Assembly: GCF_027887165.1 (NCBI RefSeq)
Contig: NC_077227.1
Location: forward strand, 542,605,689-542,669,688
Source of the DNA: Monodelphis domestica
Taxonomy: Eukaryota; Chordata; Mammalia; Didelphimorphia; Didelphidae
Direction: 5' to 3'
DNA: 64,000 nucleotides
This document shows, one piece after another, positions 1-11,059 of the stretch. Every line of letters begins with the position of its first letter. Position 1 is the first letter of the stretch. The position numbers were made by a program, and so were the translations under genes. Below the pieces are notes generated by a model, which saw nothing but the letters and a program-made list of their open reading frames with translations, was not told the origin of the DNA and did not search any database.

Positions 1-326
1 AAAAACAAAAACCCAACAGTAACAGTAAAAGTCAATCATGGATTTTCTACAGTCTGGTCCGATTCTGCTAGAATGCCACCGATTTCTCTGCCCCGCCCCC
101 AGTGGAAAGGGAGAAATGGTCGAGGGTGGGGTATGTTCCATATGCAGGAAGGACTCGCCAGCTTTCAGGGACCCCAAATGCGCATCACTCTTCCTCACTC
201 CTCCGGAAGGAGGCAAGATTTGTTGTTCTTAATTGGAACAGGCAGTTGTACCTCCCGATGCAAATTTCCCTTTCTTTAATTGGCACTCTGAGTCATGTCT
301 GCTTATTGCTACATTTCCTGTGACAG
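1..326. other. Unrecognised single-copy-like sequence before candidate exon
   Basis: No repeat family or gene is recognised. It is richer in G and C than most of the window, with a few CpGs. The last 30 bases are pyrimidine-rich and end in CAG, which fits a splice acceptor for the candidate exon that follows. Short open frames here show no familiar motif. Confidence 0.4.
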
Positions 327-436
327 GAAGGGCACTGGAGGTAAATGGCATGTCTGCAGATGCCAGTTCAGGCGCTGCTCAGGTGAAACTTTCTGGGGGC
401 GGAATTAACTCTGGAGAAAGTGGTGAGCACAGACAG
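327..436 (+). other. Candidate internal exon of an unidentified gene (110 bp)
   Basis: The stretch has an acceptor-like end (pyrimidine-rich, then ...CCTGTGACAG) at 326 and a strong donor, CAG|GTAAGA, at 436/437. Only one of the three forward frames is open throughout. In that frame the first two bases complete a codon begun upstream, and the last codon ends exactly at the donor (phase 1 in, phase 0 out). The predicted 36 full codons begin RALEVNGMSADASSGAAQVK, then continue with a Gly/Ser-rich stretch (LSGGGINSGESGEHRQ). I do not recognise the protein. No repeat is seen here and the local base composition is less AT-rich than the flanks. It could also be a non-coding exon or a chance match. 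Confidence 0.35.
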
Positions 437-630
437 GTAAGAATTGATGTATTTATGCTTCCATCGCCTTGTACAGAAGGATCATGGGATTGTAGGGTTT
501 AGAGCAGGAGGGGAACATGGAGGAAGAATGTTAATAATTGAAGGATAGCTACTGGATTTCATTGGTATAGAGAACTCCCAGATGGGTTAATTCCTTCTCC
601 TAGTTCACATTGGCATCAAAATCTTGCCAT

Positions 631-1010
631 TTTAGGCTCAGAGAGTTACTGAGAGCATGGAAAGCTTAGATGACTTGCCCAAGGTCACAAACTCACACAG
701 AAAAGCAATTTAGCTTCAAGTATCCAAGGCTGGGTTTTAGTGGAGGAAGCAAGCCCAGCTCTCATGCCTGAGGATTAGGTAGGACTTGAACCATGTCTTC
801 TTGACTCTGAATCCAGCTTGCTAACCACTGTACCTTCTTTCCTCTCAAAATAGTAGCAGCAGAGCAATGATGACAATGGCTGACTATAATAGCTAAATAA
901 AGCTCTTTGATATTTGCTAAGCATATGATAGATATTATTTCCTTTGATTCTTATTACAATCTGGTGAAGCAAGGGGCTATTATTTTGCATGCAGATAAGT
1001 AGTACTTTTG
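631..1010 (-). repeat. Two worn SINE relics (MIR/CORE type), antisense
   Basis: Around 670-690 is 'gatgacttgcccaaggtcac', the antisense form of the tRNA-SINE segment 'gtgaccttgggcaagtcac'. A second relic at about 880-1,010 shows the antisense SINE tail ('ctttgattcttattacaatctgg'). Both are heavily diverged. The reverse-strand open frame over 775-1,269 is built only from these SINEs and the next ones. Confidence 0.55.
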
Positions 1011-1012
1011 AT

Positions 1013-1545
1013 AAAGTCCCAGAGTTGGAATTAGGAATATCTGAATTTGAATCCTGACTCAGGTAATTATTTGCTGCTGCCTGATCCTGGGCAGGGATCT
1101 TAACCTCTGCCTTCTGCAGTTCTCTCATATCTAAAATGGCAGTTAGAAACAGAGTGGATAGAGTAGGTCTGGATTCAGGAAGACCTGAATTTAAATCTGG
1201 CCTCAGACATTTACTAGCTTTGTGTTGCTTAGCAAAGCCACTTAACCCTGTTTGCCTCAGTTTCCTCATCAGTAAAACAAGATGGATATTTCAGTGTCCT
1301 AGAAAAACCTAAAAGAAAAAGGAAACCTCCAAAGCCAAGAAAACCTCAAAATGGGTCATGAAAGGCTGGAGATGACTGAAAAATATTTTTGAACAAAATG
1401 GGGAGAATAATAACAATATTATTATATTAATATAATGATAATAATATTATATTAATATAAAATAACATTTTCAGGGTTGCTGTGAGAAGCAAATGAGATA
1501 ATATATGGAAAGAGCTTTGCAAACTTTAAAGTGCAATGTAAAGTT
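1013..1545 (+). repeat. tRNA-derived SINE split by a second SINE
   Basis: The head (about 1,013-1,138) reads from 'agttggaattaggaatatctgaatttgaatcc' to 'tctcatatctaaaatgg'. The matching tail ('cagggttgctgtgagaagca', then 'aatgagataatatatgg') resumes near 1,465. The other SINE at 1,139-1,390 lies between. A/T-rich simple sequence at 1,405-1,463, with 'atattatattaatataa' present twice, has expanded in the break region. Confidence 0.6.
1139..1390 (+). repeat. tRNA-derived SINE inserted in another SINE
   Basis: The copy contains 'acagagtggatagagtaggt', 'tctggcctcagacatttactagc', 'cacttaaccctgtttgcctc' and a 3' end with 'aaaacctcaaaatgggtcatg', which places it in the same subfamily as the copies at 40,437 and 61,528. 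A short repeat, AAAATGG, near both edges may be the target duplication. Confidence 0.7.
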
Positions 1546-2619
1546 AGCTATTCATATTAAAGAGGAAGATACTGAAGTTCTGAGAGGTTAAAAAATGTGC
1601 TCGGGGTCATCTAGATAATAAAAGGAAACATATTAGGTTTGAAATCAGAGGATCCAAATCCAGTATCTAAAGCCTCTTATCTGTGTGATGTGATGTTTTA
1701 TAAGTCATTTATTTTGGCTTGTTCCTACACTCCTCCCACAAATAAGATGGATAAAATCATCTCAGAAGTACCATTCATGGTTAGAGCTTTATGCTACAAA
1801 AGCATTTTCTAAGATTTAAAGTATTATTATAAAAACATATATAAAGTGTTATGTGAATGTGATGTGAGAAAAATGAGTCTCAGAGAACAGAAGTGGCCTG
1901 TCCCATTAATCCCATACTTGTTGGACATGGCAGAAAAAAATAAAAAGATTAAAACCTCTTTTGTTCAGGACTCAGGATTTCAGAATTGGTAGCACTAGGC
2001 TGAATGGTAGAAGGTAAGCCACTAAATAATTTTGGACTATAATCTCTTCATTCCATCTTCTGTAGACACTGGAGGAGATCTCTGTGTTTGACAATTAACC
2101 TTCCTTTCTGTACTGATATCTTTCTTCTCCCTGCCTGCTTTTTTCTGATGCCCAAGTGCCAGAGTGCTCATGCCGTAGCTTTTGATATCTCCATCACTTA
2201 GTGTAGTGCTAGTCAAATGGTTGGCACTTAATAAATGTTTGATGACTGGACTTGAATAAAGATAGCTGCAAGGAAGTTACCTGAAGTTATGGTTGGATCA
2301 TCTTATGCCTACTATTGGAGTTGCATAGTGAGGCTTTAAGTTCTAGGAAGATTGGAAACTCCAGACCTTTCACTCCCACCACAAACAACTCATGGGACTG
2401 GAACATCATTTTTTCCTGAATGGGATTGAAAACAAGAAGAATAACAAACATACCCCCAAATCAAACTTTCAGTATGATATAGTACAAAGAGTACTTGGAG
2501 ACCTTGGTTTTAGCACCATGTTTGTTACTTACTAACCTCCTGACAAGCATATATGTGGCTTTTTTACTTTTGTAAAATGAAAGACTACAAAATATTTATT
2601 AAGAATTCTATTAGTAGTT
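1546..2619. other. Mostly unrecognised sequence with small repeat relics
   Basis: A worn antisense MIR-like piece lies at about 1,561-1,690 ('actgaagttctgagaggtta'). An L2 3' end on the + strand lies at about 2,150-2,262, ending 'cacttaataaatgtttgatg'. The remainder holds no gene, tRNA or recognisable repeat. Confidence 0.45.
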
Positions 2620-2895
2620 GATATTTACTTAGTACTTTATATTTAGTCAAAGTTTATGTAGCATTTTAAATTTAGCAAATTTAAATTACACAGCATTTTA
2701 TATGTATTTCTCATTTGATCTATATAACAACACTGAAATTTGTGATTATTATTATCCCTATTTTACAGATGAAGAAACTGAGATACACAGAGATTAAATT
2801 ACATGATCTGGTTTAACCAACTAATAAGCATTTGGAGCCAGATAGGAACTCAGGTCTTTGTGAATCCATTTCCAGAATTTTATTCACTTCATCAC
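2620..2895 (-). repeat. MIR/CORE-SINE relic, antisense
   Basis: The core 'attatccctattttacagat', then 'gaagaaactgagatacacagag', is the reverse complement of the usual MIR-type segment. It is followed by the antisense head ('gagccagataggaactcagg'). It is an old, diverged copy. Confidence 0.65.
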
Positions 2896-3250
2896 CTACT
2901 GTGCTTAGCTCTAGGGAAATAAAAACATGAGTGTCAAGAGTCAGTCCCCTTCTAGGAACTTATATTCTAATGAGATAGATAACATACATCGGGGAGTAGT
3001 AGCTAGGAAGAGGTTATTTTGATTTGGAAGTTTATAAGGATAAACTTCCTCTATGTGGAGCCTTGGAGGAATAGATTGACACTCTCTTTCTAGTAGCATT
3101 AGCAGCAGTAGTAGTAGTATTGATATGATTATGGTTTCAGTAATAGAAAGCATGGTCAAGGGAGTACAACATAGAGGTAGCAAGTCAGTTGATGAGATTA
3201 TGAGGCAGTAAAGGGGAACATGGTACAAGTAACAGACCTGATAAAGTATA
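2895..3250 (-). repeat. L2 LINE 3' end, antisense
   Basis: It starts 'tgcttagctctagggaaataa' and continues through 'cttctaggaacttatattct', then 'aatgagatagataacataca'. This is the reversed form of the L2 3' terminus. The rest of the segment is more diverged. Confidence 0.55.
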
Positions 3251-3299
3251 GAGTGGTGGACTAATGGAATAGGCTGAACACTTGACACACAATAGTAAA

Positions 3300-3691
3300 T
3301 GACCATAGTAACCTAGTTTTGGGGAAACCCAAAGATCCAAGTTTCTGGGATAAGAACTCAATGAGAAAAACTGCTGTGAAAACTGGAAAACAATTTGGTA
3401 GAAATTAAGGCATAGACAAACATCTTACCAAGGTAATGTAAAAATGAATAAAGATTTAGAAATAAATGGTGATATTAGGGGAGCACAAGATAGTTTATTT
3501 GTCAGATCTAAAAGGAGAATTTAGGTAAAAATAAGAGAAGAGAACAAAATGAGATGTTAAAATAGATAACTTTGACTACATTAAATTAAAAAAAATTCTC
3601 CACAAACGAAAGCAATGCAACAAAAATTAGAAGATATATAATAAACTGGGAAAAATATCAAGAGCAAATCTCACCAACAAAGGCTTCATTT

Positions 3692-3742
<51 letters not shown>

Positions 3743-4745
3743 CTATGTCAAATCTATAAGAATACAAAGCATTTCCCAATTAACAAATGGCCACAAGATA
3801 TGAACAGGAAATTCTCAGATGAAGAAATTAAAAATTTATTTACATATATGAAAAAATGGTCTGGATCACTATTGATTAGAGAAATGCAAATTGAAACAAC
3901 TCTGAGGTACACTCTCAAACTCATCAGACTGTTTAACCTGACAGAAAAGGAAAATGATGAATAAGGGAGAGGATGTGGAAAAATAGGGATACTAATACAC
4001 TGCTGGGAAAGTTGCAAGTTGATATAACCATTCTGGAGAGGAAACTGGAACCCTGACCAAAGGACCATCAAATGTTCATACACTTTGACTCAGCAATACC
4101 ACTACTAGGTCTCTATCCCAAAGAGATTAAAGGTACTGGAAAAGGACCTACTGGCACAAAAATATCACCTTTTTTTTTGTTGTTTTAGCAAAGAACTGGA
4201 AACTAAAGGAATGTCTATCAATTGAGGAATGACTTAACAAGTTGTGATATATGTTTGTAATAGAATACTATTACCCATAAAAATGACAAATAAGAAATGA
4301 TGCAAAGTGAAAGTGAGAGGAATCAGGAGAACATTGTATGCAGTAACAACAACAATGCATGATGATCAACTGTGAATGACTTACTTGTTATTAACAAGGC
4401 AAGGGTCTAGGACACTCATGTCAAAACAAGGATATCCACCATTACAAAAGGAACAGATAGAGTCCAAATGCAAAGTGAAACATACCTTTGTTTTCTTTAT
4501 TTCCTCCATGAACTGTTCTCTAGTGTAAGCAATATGTCTTTTATAACATGATAAATGTGGAAATATATATTGTATGATAATATGTGTTTAACCTATATTA
4601 TATTACCTTCCTTCTTAGAGATGGGGAGGGCTGGAAGGAAGAGAGAGAGCATGGATTGCAAAACATCAGAAAACAAATACTGCGAAATTGTTTTGACATG
4701 TAATCTTGAAAAAAATTATATTAAAATAATGCATAGACCCCCATC
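3300..4745 (+). mobile_element. LINE-1 3' portion (C-terminal ORF2 plus 3' UTR), 5'-truncated
   Basis: The conceptual + strand translation, in broken frames, follows the C-terminal part of L1 ORF2. A 'KLKKI..KRKQ' segment lies near 3,575. A region matching the RHMKK..LAIREMQIKTTLRYH-type conserved block lies at about 3,780-3,930. A Cys/His/Trp segment ending in HCW lies near 3,975-4,020. Several stops and frameshifts rule out function. The 3' UTR runs to about 4,745 and lacks a clear poly-A tail. A CA/TA microsatellite interrupts it at 3,692-3,741. Confidence 0.8.
3692..3741. repeat. (CA)n(TA)n microsatellite
   Basis: About five CA units are followed by about nineteen TA units without interruption. 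It lies inside the L1 relic and is probably variable in length. Confidence 0.95.
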
Positions 4746-5042
4746 AATCAGGACATTTTAGTTCCAAGATGGTAGTCTGCAGTTAAAAGGGTTTACTATT
4801 CAAGTGCATGGTCTATAAGGTAAACCAGGTAGATTTGGCAAAAAGATTTGTGGAGAGTAAAGGAATCATAACTTGACTTGATATAGTTGGGGCACTATAG
4901 GGTACCCCTACTGCATTGTGGATGAAATAGGGATAATTTGTACTATCACTCTTCTAGGGTTATTGAAATGGAGATTTATAAGATGTGTTAGAGCAATAGA
5001 CATGCAAACTGTTATTTTCTTGGAAAAGGTTAATTTCTTTTA

Positions 5043-5390
5043 AAAATTTTTATTTTTTAAATTTCATTTTCAGTTCTGAATTTTCTCCTTCCCTCTCATA
5101 CCTGCACCCCCCTCCCACGAGAAGGCAAGTAATATAATACTGATTATACATAAGAAGTCTTAGAAAACACATTTCCACATTAGCCTTGTTATAAAGGAAA
5201 AAGAAAACAGGAAAAAAGTGAAAGAAAACGTGTTTTAATCTGTACTCAAAGTTCATCAAATCGCTCTCTGGAGGTGGATAGAATTTTTCATCACGAGTCC
5301 TTTAGAATATTTGTTGATCATTGTATTAATAAGAAAAGCTAAGTCTTCCTGGTATTCATATTATTAAAATAAATATTATAATATTTCCAT
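5043..5390 (-). mobile_element. LINE-1 3' UTR fragment, antisense
   Basis: It begins with an A/T-rich tail on the + strand ('tttttattttttaaatttca'). It runs through 'ctgaattttctccttccctc', 'cacatttccacattagcc' and 'ctctctggaggtggatagaa', to 'gatcattgtattaataagaa'. The same sequence type occurs at 24,275, 49,965 and 62,800. Confidence 0.7.
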
Positions 5391-6754
5391 GCTTATCTCA
5401 AAAACATTACCATGAGAATCAGGTGATATTTATATCTCTCCAATACTTTATAAAAGGTGAGGCATGGTATATTTACAGAAATTATAATCAAAGGCAAAAG
5501 CTGTTTTTCTTCTTTAATTATGTCCACAACTTGCCATAGCCATTGTTTTAAATTGTCGTGAATTGAAAAGTCACATATATTCTTCATCCAGGAAAGTCAC
5601 TATTTTATATGCATCTATAAAGGATTGTTCAACCATTACACCTGGATGGATTACAGAACACTTGAATCTATGAAGAACCTGAGACCCAGAAAAAAGAATT
5701 GACTTACCTGGCATCTCACACAGCCAGTTAATAACATGGCATCCTGAACCCCCAATTGAGTTCTCATTCTGATCAATTAATTGGGTTAATGCTTCCAGAA
5801 GATGATACAAAAATTAAAAAAAAGAATATCAATACATTGAACCTATAGGAAATGAGTTCATATTCCCATGACCACAGAAAAGCTTTTGTTAAATTGCTGA
5901 AAATATTAATTTTGATAATATGCATATTTTCTAACATACAATGAAGTAACCTATAAAATACAGCACATGAAATAAAACTGATAACATGAAAAACATTTTT
6001 ACTCACTAGTAATCCTCTGGAATTCATTTGTGCTAACATCTCAATTAAAAAATTAATTTCAGACAAAATTCACTTTTTAGAACATGCTATGTGTAATACC
6101 CTAAATACCATATGGCCAATGAAATTCTTAAAACAAAATTTTTTTAAACTGCACCTTACCTTCCACTGTGCCAGATGGTGGTGTGAGGGCATAGTACTGA
6201 GTACTATATACTGCTGTAAATCTTTCTACCTTGACCTGTCTCTGAAAACCAGGGGAAATGTTAATGGGACATTTGTTATTCAGATGAGTGGGCTGGTAGC
6301 CCAGCATGGTCAGTTCCATGTGACCCAGTCTCCAAGCTCTTTTAAGCTCTTCAAATGCCCTGGAAGCCTACCCACTGCTTCCTCAGTTTCCCTTAGAGAG
6401 TGCCCATCCCCTCCTAGCTAAAGACCCCAGGTCATGCAGCTGTGTCCTTTCCCTCCTTTATTACCTCTGGTCCCAGAAGAGTCTGGCTTCAGGTTGAGCT
6501 GGAAGAAGTGGTAGAAGATAGCCAAGTTTAGCATCTTGCAACTTCTCCACTTGCTCAGAAGTGGATAACCTCTGTTGGAGTGCCGTGTGTCTACTGTGTA
6601 TAACTACCAATGTGTTGGTTGTCAATGTGAAAGTAAAATGAGACTACTAATGAAATTTTGTAAATACTCAAAGTCTCAAAAGTTGAACTGGTGAATGTTA
6701 AAGTGTCAGGTATTTGGTTAATTGCTGGGGAAAATATAGAAATTAAATATTCTT
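5391..6754. other. Unrecognised sequence, no gene seen
   Basis: A weak antisense MIR-like piece may lie at 5,640-5,760. The rest, including the less AT-rich stretch at 6,160-6,560, shows no repeat family that I recognise and no open frame of convincing length or composition. Confidence 0.4.
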
Positions 6755-6844
6755 GTTTCACAAGTTGCTGATAGTCTAGCTGGGGGAGATACCATGTACA
6801 TATATGACTATAAACAAACAAAATGCAAAATGATTGTGTGTGTG

Positions 6845-6900
<56 letters not shown>

Positions 6901-7165
6901 AAACACTAGACACTGGAAGTGGAGATTGGGAAAGACGATCACATCAACATTTAAATTGAGCTTTGAAGGAGACCAGGGATTAAAAGAGGTGTTAGTACAA
7001 AGATAATGTCTTCCAAGCAAGGGGTTATGACATGGATTGAGGATGGGTTCGATGTATGAGAAATAAGAAAGTCAATTTTTCCATACCACAATATGTGAGG
7101 GTACGAAGAGTTGAGGCAAGCATGTGAAGGGCTTTAAATGCCAAACAGAAGTATCTAACTGGTCA
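6755..7165 (-). repeat. L2 LINE relic, antisense, with (TG)n
   Basis: The antisense L2 landmarks are 'tagtctagctgggggagata' at the start, 'gagctttgaaggagaccagg' in the middle and 'gtgaagggctttaaatgcca', then 'aacagaagt', near 7,125. A long TG tract sits in the normal position of the variable spacer. Confidence 0.65.
6835..6899. repeat. (TG)n microsatellite
   Basis: About 32 TG units are present with one CA interruption near 6,845. It can form Z-DNA and is likely to be polymorphic. The open frames seen on both strands here are only repeat translations. Confidence 0.95.
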
Positions 7166-8129
7166 AAAAACAAAGTTAGGGAAATTCCCTGTCCCAGAGC
7201 AATGTATGACCCTTGAATGAGTTTATCCAATTCCTTATCCCATCATTATGTCTATTAGGGAACTGAGGCAGAGAAAGGGAGAAGACTTGCCCTATAGCTG
7301 GCAAATTCAAGTTCTCATCAGCTCTGAGAAAACAATTCACTGCTTATTACTGAAAAGATGTACTGCTCAGTTTCTAGTAACTTAATTTATTAAAGTTTAC
7401 AAGTTTAGCTAATGCCCACGGTCTTGATGAGAACATCTAGAGCAGTTTCTTCAGAGTTGAGTGTAACAAATCTGCTTCTTTCCTATGACTAGAGGCAGCT
7501 CTGGAGATATTCCCAGCAACTCTCTCTGTAAATTGTTACATGATATATAAGAGCAGGAGATGGGAATTACATAGAATTTTCCTGAATATAAAGTTGCCCT
7601 GCCCTGAACAAGGGGAGGGTCAAGTTAGATGGTTGAAATTCATTCCCATCCCTTTTCCCATAAATTACCTTTTTTCTAGACTGCTGGTTATTGTACTTAT
7701 AAAGTAGGGCCAAGACTGAACTTTATTTCCCTTAGGGTATAATCATTTTTGAATACTGAGGATCCTTTTCTTACTTTTAGTCTGAGTGAACCCTTTTTAA
7801 AGAAAGGGGAATGTTATTAAAAGGCACTAAATCAGTTCGATTAGAGTTCTCAGAGAAATAGGTGGAAAGGGAATGAAATGTAGGATAGGGATGGATGCCC
7901 TTTTGGCAGTATGGCAGGGAGATGGTGTAGGTGAAATTCATTTTTAGCTGAAGAAATCTGGGCTTGAAAAACAGGAAATCGGCATGGCCAAGGTTGAAGA
8001 GTAGCATCATGTCAGAACTAGAATTTGAGCAGGGCTATCCCAACTAGCACTGCCAGTGCCTTTCTCTCTAGTGCTGACCACCTTTTATTAAAAGGAGAAC
8101 TGACTTATTGAGAGTAGGAGAGGAAGCTT
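7166..8129. other. Mostly unrecognised sequence
   Basis: A diverged antisense MIR-like piece lies at about 7,215-7,330 ('gggaactgaggcagagaaag'). Nothing else is recognisable, and no gene is seen on either strand. Confidence 0.4.
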
Positions 8130-8308
8130 CATGGTGAAAGGGAAAGAATGTTGACTTTGGATTCACAAGACCTTAGTTTGTATCCAAACTTTGTACCTTA
8201 CTGACTCTGTGACCTTGGAAAAATTACTTAATCTGAATCCCAAATCTCTCCTTTATGAGAGGATTTTAGTAGATGATATCTAAGGACCTTTACAGCTCTA
8301 GTTCTAGG
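8130..8308 (+). repeat. Worn tRNA-derived SINE
   Basis: The copy carries 'ttcacaagaccttagtttgt', 'actgactctgtgaccttgg' and the tail 'gatatctaaggacctttaca', then 'gctctagttctag'. That tail type recurs at 15,570 and 17,600. Confidence 0.6.
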
Positions 8309-8595
8309 AATAACACAATCTTTGCCCAAGAATTTCTGTAAAATGGGATACAGACTTATCTAAATACATTTAAATTATTTCTCAGAGCAATTAATTTTAG
8401 TAGATACTTCTCACTACAATTACTTTCACCCCCAAAAGTTAAATAAATTCTTAATAAGAAGGCTTTCTCTAAATTTACCTGATTTTAATAGCTATTTGAA
8501 AACTGACTTTTCTTGAGCATACAAGTTCTAGTTAGTTCCAAGGAATCTCTGTGCCACAAAGATCAGGAAGATAGTGTTCTATAAAGCATGGAAGT

Positions 8596-8795
8596 TTTAT
8601 GTAGCTATGTAGCTCAGTAAATAGAAATCGAAGTCTGGAGATCCAATGTCTTGGGTTCAAAAGTGGCCTCAGATATTTCTTAGCCCTATAACCCTGGGAA
8701 AGTCACTTAGCTCCAATTAACTAGCACTTACCTGTCTTCTGTTTTGGAATCAATATTTGCTATTGATTCTAAGAAGGTAAGCATTTAAAAGAATT
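8596..8795 (+). repeat. tRNA-derived SINE, older copy
   Basis: 'atgtagctcagtaaatagaa' is the head, 'cttgggttcaaaagtggcct' the B-box region, and 'tggaatcaatatttgctatt', then 'gattctaagaaggtaagc', the tail. It is the same subfamily as the young copies at 23,089, 30,612, 49,794 and 52,400, but more diverged. Confidence 0.75.
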
Positions 8796-8799
8796 ATGG

Positions 8800-9472
8800 A
8801 AACAGACACTCTATGGGTCAAAGTAATTGAAATGAAAATGTTTTTAGCAGAGGGTTTGGCCTAAACAGCTTAGGTCCTCAGAAGAGATAGACAAATCTTA
8901 ATTGGGGAAAGTTTTTCTTAAGTATGGCCCTTCTTTGTGAGAGAGATGACTGGTCTCTATTAATGCACCTGAGTATGTCATCATAATTGGCCTCTATAGG
9001 GTTCCTGTAATTTAAAGAGCAAAGAATAAGTTAGAAACATTAGTGAGAAGTATTAAAAAATCAAGGTATGCTGGACTATGTAGAACATTTGTTGTTTTCA
9101 GAAAGGAAATCTAAGCTGAAAAAAGTTAATGGCCTAATGTGTTAAGTTGGCCTGATAAAAAAGATTTTTGTTATTGTTGCCAGAAACATGGCAGAAATCT
9201 TTTTATTACAAGAATTATAGACACCAACAGTCAGTCCTTCATCAACAGACAAGGAGTTCTTGTCTTTAAGACAGTGATTTTCTTTAAAAGAAGATAAATG
9301 ACTTAAAAATATAGTTTGCATGTGAATCAACTTTGAAAATACATTAGCCTGTATTAGTGAGTTGTATCTGAACATACCTGTTTCAGGAAAGAAATTGACA
9401 ACATATGTTTAAGGGTGATAAGAGTTGTGTCTATTTTCTGGTGCTATATGTACATAAATTAAATAAGAGTCA
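8800..9472. other. Unrecognised single-copy-like sequence
   Basis: No repeat or gene is recognised. It leads directly into the inverted repeat at 9,473. Confidence 0.4.
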
Positions 9473-9543
9473 GGGTATTGACATGTAAATTAGCACCAAA
9501 GCAAACAGAGGTGCTAGGCTCGCTCATTTACATGTCAATACCC
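9473..9543. repeat. 71-nt hairpin-forming inverted repeat
   Basis: The left arm GGGTATTGACATGTAAAT (9,473-9,490) and right arm ATTTACATGTCAATACCC (9,526-9,543) are perfect complements over 18 bp. Just inside, TAGCACC (9,491-9,497) pairs with GGTGCTA (9,510-9,516). Together they would form a 25-bp stem with a 9-nt bulge on the right side and a 12-nt loop. No target-site duplication is seen outside the arms. It could be a miRNA-like precursor, a small foldback element or a local inverted duplication. Confidence 0.85.
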
Positions 9544-9644
9544 AGCATGCTTTTCCAGACCAGAGTCATTTGATTGCATTGCTCTTGTCTGAGCCAGGAG
9601 AACAAATAAAAACAAATAGGCATACTTGTAAGTTTAGCAAATTC

Positions 9645-9647
<3 letters not shown>

Positions 9648-9699
<52 letters not shown>
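9648..9699. repeat. (TA)n microsatellite
   Basis: Twenty-six perfect TA units are followed by a T/C run. The tract is self-complementary and could extrude as a cruciform. Confidence 0.95.
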
Positions 9700-9702
<3 letters not shown>

Positions 9703-10599
9703 TTTTTTCCCCCAACCATGAATTGTGGAAAATTTCCTCCATTTTAAAGTTATTTTTGTGTATTTGAAGACTATGGTAGGAGTGAATGTAATTGTTTTTG
9801 TATTTGGTCTGGAATGCAAATTAATTAACCAAATAGTTTATGATTCATCTAGTTGACCGCCCTAAAATATTATTTCTAAGCATCCAAAGAACCATTGTGA
9901 GTGGGCCAATTTGTTAAAATCTGAAGTTTCTACTGCCTTGTATTAATCAATTCTTGCTCCTTGAGATTATTCTTGTTGTTCAAGGTCTAACTCCAATGCA
10001 ACCTCTCTATGGGTTCTTCTTTGATCCAGTGCTGAGAGTAGTGATCTTTTCCTTGGGTGAACTCATGTTGTTGTTGTTGTTTTTTAACTCATGTTGTTTT
10101 ACACCTGTCTTTGTACCACTAAGTATTTAAACACATTTTAATCTGATTCATAGTTATTTGTGTACGTGCCTCAGGATTTTCAGCCGGACACCATGTCCTT
10201 GGGGATAGAATCAATATCTTTTTGATTACCTTACCTTATCCTTCATACCTGGCATGGAGCATTTTATACTAATAATACCTGAGTAAATGTCTTTGGTAGA
10301 ACTGGAAGAAAGGAACAATGGAAGGAAACAAAGGAGAAATCCATCCAGAGAATTTAGTATTTGTTTTGATTCCATTGGGTGGACTTAACCTTTGATATTT
10401 ATTTTCACTATTCTTATTGTTACTAGAAAGATAATACATTTTAGCTGTGATGACTTTCAATTCTAATTCTAATTTGGTAGAAAGTGATAGGATAGAGTTT
10501 CTTCTTTTTATTGGGCAAGTATTCATCAACAAAATAAGAGATTCATTAGATGCATTTATGACGTCAGTTATATTGATTTGCTCATAGATGGGACACCCT
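9700..10599. other. Unrecognised sequence with an L2 tail
   Basis: A diverged L2 3' end on the + strand is seen at about 10,145-10,290 ('tagttatttgtgtacgtgcc', later 'ggcatggagcattttatact'). The remainder shows no gene or known repeat. Confidence 0.4.
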
Positions 10600-11050
10600 G
10601 TCAGCATTTATAAGAAAGCATCAATGTTTGAATCATGAGGACTTCTAGGGGGATTGCTGCAATTAAAAATGCAATATTGCAACATTCTCTGGTTACATTT
10701 GGAAGCCTTTTTAAAAAGTTTCAAAACACATAAGGGGCCAATCCAAATTTAAGAGCTTTATTTAAATAGAAAGGAAATTGTGAAAAGAAAAGAAATTCAT
10801 TCAACACTATTCCCCCTTTACATGTGAACATCTCTGAGCCTCTCTGTATCTATACTTTGAATTATGCAGGAGCTATCTCCATGAAAAAAAATGCATGTAA
10901 ATTGAAGCCTTGTTTAAATGTAATAAAAGAGATTATTATTTTGAAATACACTGCAGTTATTCCTTTTGCAACTAGAAGAATTATTTTATAATAGAAAAAA
11001 TCTTCTACCTAATTTATCTGTTTTAAAAGTTTAGAATTTCATATGAAACA
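10600..11050. other. AT-rich unique block, possibly conserved non-coding
   Basis: No repeat is recognised between the flanking elements. It contains the near-palindrome TGCAATATTGCA at about 10,670 and several TTTAAAT/TTAAA runs. This composition is often seen in conserved non-coding DNA, but conservation cannot be judged from one sequence. Confidence 0.2.
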
Positions 11051-11059
11051 TTATCTTAA

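Noticed and set aside
775..1269. 164-residue reverse-strand open frame
   Set aside because: It runs antisense through at least two SINEs. The apparent peptide words come from the SINE segments and not from a protein.
6794..7020. Val-Cys and Thr-His repeat frames on both strands
   Set aside because: They are translations of the (TG)n tract.
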